NCBI RefSeq assembly: GCF_030272615.1
Contig: NC_081409.1
Location: 19,778,260 to 19,842,259, forward strand
DNA length: 64,000 bases
Reading direction: 5' to 3'
From: Cryptomeria japonica
Taxonomy: Eukaryota; Streptophyta; Pinopsida; Cupressales; Cupressaceae
The notes below the pieces were generated by a model. The model searched no databases, was not told the DNA's origin, and saw only the letters and a program-made list of their open reading frames with translations. Below, one piece after another: positions 56,339 to 64,000 of this stretch (its first letter is position 1; each line of letters starts with the position of its first letter). The translations under genes and the position numbers were made by a program.

Positions 56339-59251
56339 GAAAAGTTCTCTTCAATGAAGTTAAGTGACTATCCCAACCTTTCTTGAGACATTCCAAAATT
56401 GAGATTAGGCCACTGAAAAGAAATGCTTGCATTTCTGCCGACTGAAGATCTTAAGGATCATTTGTGGCTATAGCATCTTGAGCTTCCTTCAAAGAATTGA
56501 GCATGGTGTCTTAATTTGGAGTAATTAGGATCCAAATCTCACCAGCTTTGCTAATTATCTTCACCCTATCATGGCTCAAGTTCTTAATTTTGTCTAGCAG
56601 TGATATGATTTGAGCTTCTTGACTACCCATGAAGACAATTAACAGATCAAATGACTGAGAGATATCAGCTAATTGTTTCTCATCCTCCTTTATTTTCTTC
56701 TCAATGTCATCAACAAAATTAGAAAGTGATAAACAAGACTTGTAGACATTGCAACCTTCTGATAAGGCAACTTGAATGCTTTTTACACTAGTGCCTAACA
56801 AGATTATATCATGAGAAATCATTTTCTTCAACTCACCGAATCTTTTATCATTGAATTCATTCTGGACCTTAATCTTTGCTGACTTATCTAAAGATTCAAA
56901 ATGAGTACTTATAGAGTTAATGAGACTCTTCAGCTATCTAAAGGGAGAATCTGATGTGTCCTTCACATATGTAGGCATTATCTTTATCGGAAGAAAGATT
57001 CAATAGCTCACTATCCTCAATGTGATATTTAAGGATCTCCTCTCTTGCCTTAGACTGTGCAAATGTTGCTAGCTTTAATTTCTGAATGGGAGAGAGAGTA
57101 TCCAAGTTTATTGGCCCTTGGGACAGTGCCAGGTCATCAAAGATCTGCTTATTCTTCTCAAGAAAATATTTTACATCCTCTATAGTGTCTCTTGTTTCAA
57201 TTTTTTTATCCTCAGTATCAATTTCTGCCTTGACTTCTTTCCAACCTTCATCAACAATCGAAGCTTGAGTCTCCATAGATGGCATTGAGTCCATAGGCTG
57301 ATCTAGATGATTTTAAGTATCCTCACCCTCATTTCCTTTTCCTTTCTCCTCTTCACCCTTATTCAACTCTTCTCCCTTTTTTTTTCATCCACACATACCT
57401 AATCCGAAATAGAAGAGACGTTCACCTCAACTTGATCAACTTTTGATTGCTCTTTTTGCACTTTTGGAACTAATGAAACAACATCATATTGATTCTTTTT
57501 CATAATTGGCTTCAAAATTTCTCAGTATCTTTTATCACTTCATCTATTTTCCTAGTCATGAGTTTTTTTATTCTTGTTTTTCTCCTAAATGTTGTTGGGC
57601 TTCTTTAATTATTCTCTTTACTTCCTCTACAACTATTACCAAACATAGATTGATTATCATATATTATTTTAACCTGTCATCTTTTTCCTTTGCAGTACCT
57701 CTTCTCAATTCCAAAAGGTTGTACAAAATTTTAGGGATCTCAGACATAATTTCAACAAGATCTCTATTGAAAATGTTTAAATACTTAACTATAGATTCCT
57801 CAAGAGTTCTCTTACCGACATCATCAAATTTGTCATAAAATTCCGAAAGAGGTTTCAAGTTACCTTGCACAGTTATGACCTCTTCTACATCTTGGACTGA
57901 CATTCCAGGCTTGTCAGAATCTATCTTCACCTTCTTGCTGGCTTTCCCTTCACTGAAGTGCTTGTCCTTAGAGACTTTGGATGCCTTCTTTCCCTTGGTT
58001 TTTATTTCCTTTACTTCTTCATCAGACTCAGTGTCCTCATCATCTTCCATAGTAACATACACTTGACAAATTTTATCTTGCTTACTCTTTTCACCCTTGT
58101 TAGATGATTTGGCTTGAGGTTTTCTGACTTGACTGACTTGGTAGAACCAGATGAGGGAACAATGCTTCTAGTTTGCGTTGGCTTAGGAGCAAAGGCTTTC
58201 AGACTAGTTGGTTCAACTTTTATTGGCTTCTCTGCTTGTTGGAATCTTTACCTGGCCTCCCAGATCGCTTCCTTTGTGATTCCAATACACTCTCCATATT
58301 CTTCTATGTGCTTCCTCACCTTCTTTTGTATTTCCAACTTCTTGAATTTGAAATACAGTTGTAAGTATTTTTCAACAAATGTCCCAAATCTCTCTTTTGA
58401 TGTATCTACGAGCTTGCTCAAGAGATGTTGAGCATACAGTTAAATAATTTGTTCATCACCTTCATACCCCATGGGCATGATCCATATTTTTCTCAGCTCA
58501 ATTGCTTATGGATTAGACATTGATAATTCTCAACCATGAAGTATATGGTATCCTTATACTTATCAACTACAGACTTAGGGATCCTCTCCCTATCTTGCAT
58601 TGCAATCTAGAAATTCTTGAAGTATCCCCATAGAGAATCTTTTCGAGCCTTAGTATCACCAATATTGTATAGCAATTCTTTGATCTACACAACTACTGAC
58701 CTGTCATATCCCCATTGGACCTGACCTACTCCTGGAATCTCATTCATGAAGTCAAAGAATAAACACAAGATCAAATTTCCATATTTGAATGAATGCTTCT
58801 TGTCCTGGTTAATCTTGGCTAAGTTCTTCATCAGCTCACTCTAGAGTAGCTCACATAGTTCATATTTCTAATTTTTCTAGGGATAATCTCATATACTACA
58901 TAGATAGTTGTACTGGATACTGAATTCTCCCTACTAGAACTATAGATCTTGTACCCAACTACCATAGAAGAAAATATCACATCATGTTCTAGAATATCAT
59001 TGATAGTCATTGCCCTTCTATCAGATTTTGAATCGGTTGTGTCAGTGACAATCTAGTTCTTCACAAATTTCAATGTGGACAGATCACCGATGGAGGATAG
59101 ACTAGTTACGACCCTAATGGCAGTTTTGGTGATCTTCAATGGATTGTTCAACCATATAAACTCATCATGCATTCTTCTTATTACATACCGAACCCACTTG
59201 TGTTCATCGAGTAGTGGGAATTTGACAAACTGCACAAAATTCCTTTCTTTC
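56339..59251 (-). pseudogene. Long element-associated ORF, second example
   Basis: Reading leftwards from 59251, where the next LTR cut it: LLDEHKWVRYVIRRMHDEF and IRVVTSLSSIGDL, then a block near 58800-58690 with FKYGNLILCLFFDFMNEIPG and QVQWGYDRSVVV, then a charged low-complexity part (58062-57664, DDEDTESDEEVKEIK) and two helical parts (57294-56938 and 56831-56511, KKIKEDEKQLADIS) that are probably coiled coil. Most parts share a frame; the last is shifted. It is the internal ORF of the minus-strand element whose 3' LTR is 42148-43439. Function unknown. Overall plan and the FF(Y/D)xM block resemble the ORF at 34881-37778. The true N-terminus lies beyond the LTR insertion, outside the window. 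Confidence 0.55.
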
Positions 59252-62200
59252 TGTTGGTTCCCAAAAAACAAATGGGTTTATACTGCTACTGGGCAGAGAC
59301 CAAGCTGAATTCCTCCAAATATCTATGGAGAGCCACCTCTAACTATCAATATCTGTCAAGCTTGGACCAATAATAATAAGGACAAAAAGTCCTTCTGCAC
59401 TTTAGGCTCTACAAAACTAGGGAGGGTGATCCCTTCAGTAAATCTCCTGCTCTCTGCAACGATACTCAGGAGTTTGCTGAAAACAAAGCAGATTATCTCA
59501 TAAAAAGACTCAACAGAAAGGGAGAATGCTCAAGGATGGAAAATCCTTCAGTGATCCTCAACCTTGTACTAGAGTATGAGATGGGGCGAGGCAACTTTCA
59601 GAAAATACATAGAACTTAACAAATGGTATTTTGATATTCTAATATTTGTAGAGATTCATCAATTGAAAGCAAAACAATACTGATAAATAAAACCAGTTAC
59701 AAGCATTAATTAGTGCCTTACTCCATTGGGCACCTAAAAAATATGAAACATAAACCTGAAAGTGCGACAGAAATTGATCTTATAACATAAGATATGAGAT
59801 GATACTTCCTTACAATACATCCCATTTGTAACCTTGACCCCAAACTACTTATCTAAAATCCTTGCATAAGTACTATCATTCTGCAACTCCATTTAAGCAA
59901 TTTAATTGACCCCTTGGGCCCAAGCATAAACAAAAAGCTACATACATCATAACAATGCACTAAATGAAATAAACCCTTGATTCGTTTCACTTAAAAACTG
60001 ATAGAATCATGCAATGGAGAGAAAAAGGTTGGAATTCTATCTTTCTATAAGTAAAATGCTACCTCTGTTACAAGATAAAATTTATGCATAACTCCTTCAA
60101 GAACCTATACAAAATTTGATACTAAAACACTTCTTTATTTGATCTGTAAAAGATTTTATAGCATGTTTACTTCACTTTGACTCACTACTGGAAACAAACC
60201 AAGAAAACCCAAGGGACCAAAAAATGATCCTACAAGATATTTTCAACAAAATCTGAACCCTTCTTCTAGCCACGATTTTACTTTTTATAGAATAAAGGGA
60301 GCGACAACCTTTCAGCCAAAAGACACATGTTAACATCAAATTCATTCTTAACAATTTGCCTCAAAAGGCCATATGCAATTTTGTTACCAAATGTTTACAT
60401 GTTGATGCGCTAGCACATGTGAACCATTGTTTCTTAAGTGAAAATTGGTAGGGACAAAACCATTTGAGCCAAGTCGTTATCACCCTAAAACCTTTAAATG
60501 GAGTGTGAGATGTTACACTTTTGTCCTATTGAGTGTTTCCCTTTCGAGGAAAGGAAAGGAGGTCCTCGCAAGAAGAAAAGTCACCTCTAAACTAGAGGAG
60601 GAGCTTTAACCTTCATGCCAAGGATCAGAGGCAATGGGAGGGGGAGTTAGAGGGTAGACATAATATGTTGGGGATGGGTCTCAACTTCCATGCAACTACA
60701 TGGATGGAAATCTGCCACTCCCTACTGAGACATGTTCCTTTTTCATTTCTCTGTGGGCTCTCTCTCAGAACCACCTGCCACCCAGTGACAGAGTAGACAC
60801 AAAGGTTGTGTGATGCATGACCTTTCTTCATAAGAAAAAGATTTCATGCCCCCTCTAGCAATCCTCCCCACTTTCACATCCCCTATGGCAATAGACATAC
60901 TCATAGATGAGAGAAAAAACCCATGCAGTATCACATAGTATATTGTAATTCCATCTACAAGCTTGCTCAAACATCATTTCCTCTGTAGAAGGAAAAAATG
61001 CATTTAGAAAATGAAAAGGCTTCATACCCTTCTACCAATTAGATCACCACCTTGATGTATTGATAGTTGAACAATACTTCATCAAGTAGTGCCTGTTCTT
61101 GAAACATCATCACTCTAGTGTTGTTAATTTACTCTGCTAGCTATGGACACTAGAATTCATGCATATCACATCCACTGTATTCTTCTGTCAAATGTTCATC
61201 TCATGTGAGTGATTTTATCCTGATTTTATTTTTCCATGGGTCTACATTCTTCTGCTTTAGGATCTTTGCCAACAGACAAATCTTTGAATTCATCAAAGAA
61301 CTCATGATCCATCACCCTTGAACTGGAAGCTTATCGAAATCCTTTCACATCTTCAGGATATCATCTCTAACTATCTAATCAATCTTGACTCAACAAGTCT
61401 TCATCCCACTCATTTAACCTTTCTCGTGCAAGCTATGACTGATGCCTTCAAAAATCCCTCCTAATTTCTCATTTAAAACTCAACCGTAGATCTCACCCAG
61501 CTTGGAAAATTTAACGGTCATTATTTACTGACACAACACTTGACTTTCCATCTGTATTCGTGGACCCACAAAATCTTGACTGAACAGTGCCATATCATCC
61601 TTCAATCAAACTCCATCAGTGGCTGCACCGTAGGTCTTCTTGATCACCCTGGGACATGTGGCATCATATCGCCATGCCATGGTCCTTAACCTCCCTGCAA
61701 CTTTCATCGTGGGAACATGGGGGACGTCAGATCTATTCAAAGTTTACCACTTTGCACAATACTCGTTAACTCTTTCAAAATTAAGGGTTGAATGCCTTTT
61801 TCCTCAAGATAAAACATCTCCCTTCATTTTTAGTGCGTGCAATTTGATGGGACTGTTAGTAGATCGACCTTTACTGTGTGCGAACTAGCAACACTGCCAA
61901 CCCTACCAGTTAGTAGATCGACCTTTATTGCAATTTGACGTGGCACAATCTCGTAGTGTCACGGTCCTTAAAATCATCGCATCTTTGATCATGGGGAAGC
62001 ACTAAGCATTGGATCCATCCTGTCTTTAGAAAATGATCAAAGTACATAGGAATTTTTGGGCTTAGGGAAATCACGGGCACAAACATCTAAAAGAAAACCG
62101 GTCATAAGGGAATTTTTCTCGACTTAGGATTTTTTTTTTTTATCTAACCCAGTTGACCACTGCTTAATATTTAAGGAAATAAATGGCCCCACCCATGATA

Positions 62201-62400
62201 GACGACCCTTGGCTTTAAGTGAGAAAAACTAACAACAGAATATATCATTGCTAAGGTTTTCTTGACAAAATGTAAGAAACTTTGATAAACCCTAAACCCT
62301 AGACCTTGGATTGTTCACAAATGACTACAAATAAAACCCAAAAATCAATATTTTAGGCTCAAAATTAAAAATTTAATGCAATCAATTTTCAAAGCTATCA
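59252..62400 (-). repeat. LTR (about 3.15 kb) related to the 4.6-kb LTRs
   Basis: It begins TGTTGGTTCCC and ends AGCTATCA. Near its start it has AAAGTCCTTCTGCACTTTAGGCTCTACAAAAC, a diverged copy of the segment near 43700 in the 4.6-kb LTR (quoted in two halves: AAGTCCTTCTGCACTTTAGG and CTCTACAAAAC). As the coding part lies to the right on the minus strand, it is the 3' LTR of an element extending past the window. It interrupts the ORF at 56339-59251. Open frames within are not genes. Confidence 0.75.
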
Positions 62401-63004
62401 GCGGCTCTAGTTGGGGATGCTCATTTCACAGGAATGATGCGAGAAACCAAAATCTTTGGGTGAAGCAGACCAATTACAGAGTAGACCAAAAAGAAATTAC
62501 CTAGACAGGGTAACCTGAACAGAAAGGAACTACACTACCAAAACAAACCTAACTAATGCTCATGGATAACAACTACTTTAATAAAAGTAGAAACTTCAAA
62601 TATATCCATGAACGGGCAATTTAAGAGGGGATTTATTTATAATTCCATTGGGCACAGAGTCAAAGAAACTTACTCTGCCCCAAATTATTTGTGGCCTGTA
62701 GGATCAGATCACATATGATGGCCCAAAGCCATCTGCTAATGTCAACTAGTGGTTTCCTCTATCATAAACATGATTTTCTTTTGAAAGAATCAATTGTAAT
62801 TTAATAACAGAAGTGGAGAACCATTTTTCAAACTTTTTGGATACTTTCATCCAACCACTATGCTTAATTTTATCACTGTAATTATTACTAAAAATCTGAA
62901 ACTTGTGCAATGATATATATGCGTTGTACTAAACATAACACATATCTTGATAGCAAATGATATCCTTTTTTGAAAGAACATCATCCTATTGAAAAAGGAA
63001 AATC
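62401..63004. other. Internal non-coding edge of the right-hand element
   Basis: Begins GCGGCTCTAGTTGGGGATG directly after the LTR end, the counterpart of the sequence at 48167. No coding sequence seen. Confidence 0.55.
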
Positions 63005-64000
63005 TCATATTCTGGCACATAACTGAGAAAACATGCCTCTTGCATTATCAACCTGCCTACTGAAATAGGGACTCTTTGAAAAATCCACCTTCTTACTGAT
63101 CATATTGAGTAAGCTGTTATCAAGGGGAGGAAAAGGATCAGAGATGACCTCTTCAAAAAATATATCTTCCTGTTCTGTATCCAAATTAATATCAACATTA
63201 TCAACAATAGGGGAAAACTGATCATTGTTACCCATCTTTAAATTAGGTATCACACTTTTATCTTCACAGTATTCCATTTCAGAAATTGATGCAATAATGT
63301 CTAGATTCTTGGTTGTTTCTTCATACAAAGGGTTAAGAACAATATGAAAACCCTTCTCAAAAATATTATAACAGAGCACCAATCAATCTTCATTTGTATC
63401 TTCATCAAATAATATATTGATATTTTCACTAAAATTGTTGCTCACCTTATCTTCAGGCTCATCAGGAGATACAGAATCAAAATCTAAACTGGAACCATTC
63501 TCAACAATGTGATCTACATAGCATGAAAGTTCCATGTTAAGATATTCATTAGCCTCAGTAGAGCTACCATGATCATTCTGATTCCTTTGAACTAGATTTC
63601 GCTCAAATGTAGAGGTCAACTTTGGGACATTTTGGAAGTGAGAGCATTATATAACAGTCTGGTCCTCAATGCTAGAAATGGATTGTATTAGGACAACTTG
63701 CTCAGTTGTACACATCATGCATCTTTCTATCTCAATAATTTTATTGAATAAAATTTGTGGTATCTTATCATCTAAGCTCATATCATCACAATCATGCAGA
63801 CTTGCATCCATTTCAGACATAAAACTTTCCAATTCTTCATACTCATTGTTGGATCTATTTAAAAGACAAGACTATAAACAAATCTCTTGTGAGATGCTCT
63901 TCCTGGAGCAATTACTGTTGTTGTCTTTTATTAAAGTGACTGACACCATATCCATCTCATCATCAAATATGTCAGATAATTTCTCATTAACCTCTTCTTC
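63005..64000 (-). pseudogene. Acidic C-terminal part of a Gag-like polyprotein, cut by window edge
   Basis: One minus-strand frame from the window edge to 63005 with stops near 63840, 63647 and 63383. It is strongly acidic (MDASLHDCDDMSLDDKIP, LDFDSVSPDEPEDKVSNN) and has no recognised domain. By position (directly before the 3' LTR) and composition it corresponds to the acidic extension at 48394-49661, though I see no close sequence match. The Gag core would be to the right, outside the window. Confidence 0.55.

Noticed and set aside
60625-60970. Minus-strand open frames of 68 and 75 codons
   Set aside because: Inside the LTR at 59252-62400, overlapping each other, without any recognised motif.

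Overview
This window looks like intergenic DNA from a large, repeat-packed plant nuclear genome. I see no intact host gene, no tRNA or rRNA gene, no CRISPR array and no bacterial-type feature. Almost everything I can explain is LTR retrotransposon sequence: nested insertions, solo LTRs, non-autonomous elements and decayed gag-pol. The Tat-type Ty3/Gypsy element with a second RNase H, the plant mobile domain ORF and LTRs of several kilobases all point to a seed plant. The density of nested LTR elements would suit a conifer, but the sequence alone does not prove that.

Region 1 (868-18960) is a three-level nest. A solo LTR on the minus strand (868-1283 plus about 18222-18960; near-matching 5-bp target duplications AAGCA/GAGCA) was split by a Tat-lineage Ty3/Gypsy element, also on the minus strand. 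That element runs 5' LTR (right, from 16024), primer binding site (16001-16019), leader, gag, protease, RT, RNase H, second RNase H, integrase, a plant mobile domain ORF on the opposite strand (2835-4583), and 3' LTR (left, from 1284). Its 5' LTR was later hit by a 1,176-bp solo LTR (16041-17216; target duplication AAGTG). All reading frames are broken.

Region 2 (19462-26255) is a plus-strand non-autonomous LTR element: two LTRs of about 1.2 kb, a gag-C-terminus-like ORF with two zinc-knuckle-like motifs, and a 66-bp minisatellite before the 3' LTR. Region 3 (29339 to about 33345) is a minus-strand Gypsy gag-protease remnant with a primer binding site and LTR. A perfect 1,352-bp solo LTR (30620-31971; AAAAG duplications), of the same family as the split one in region 1, is inserted just upstream of its start codon.

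Region 4 (about 33350-37778) has a TATA box flanked by an array of GGAAC/GTTCC dyads, followed by a long decayed plus-strand ORF with a helical N-terminal part, a glutamine-rich linker and a coiled coil. A similarly built ORF lies on the minus strand at 56339-59251. Region 5 (39051-39395) is an isolated gag fragment. Region 6 (42148-64000) is nested again: a minus-strand element (3' LTR 42148-43439, polypurine tract, ORF at 56339-59251) was split by a 12.75-kb element with 4.6-kb LTRs that encodes only a Gag-like polyprotein (43581-56333). Its ORF was also interrupted by a third LTR element (LTR 59252-62400), whose coding part runs off the right edge.

The most unusual signals are the arrays of short palindromic motifs in non-coding parts of two elements (TCGTACGA in the Tat element; GGAAC/GTTCC at 33.5-34.8 kb), the antisense mobile-domain ORF whose 18 premature stops are all TAG or TGA with no frameshift, and short sequence modules shared by otherwise different LTR families.
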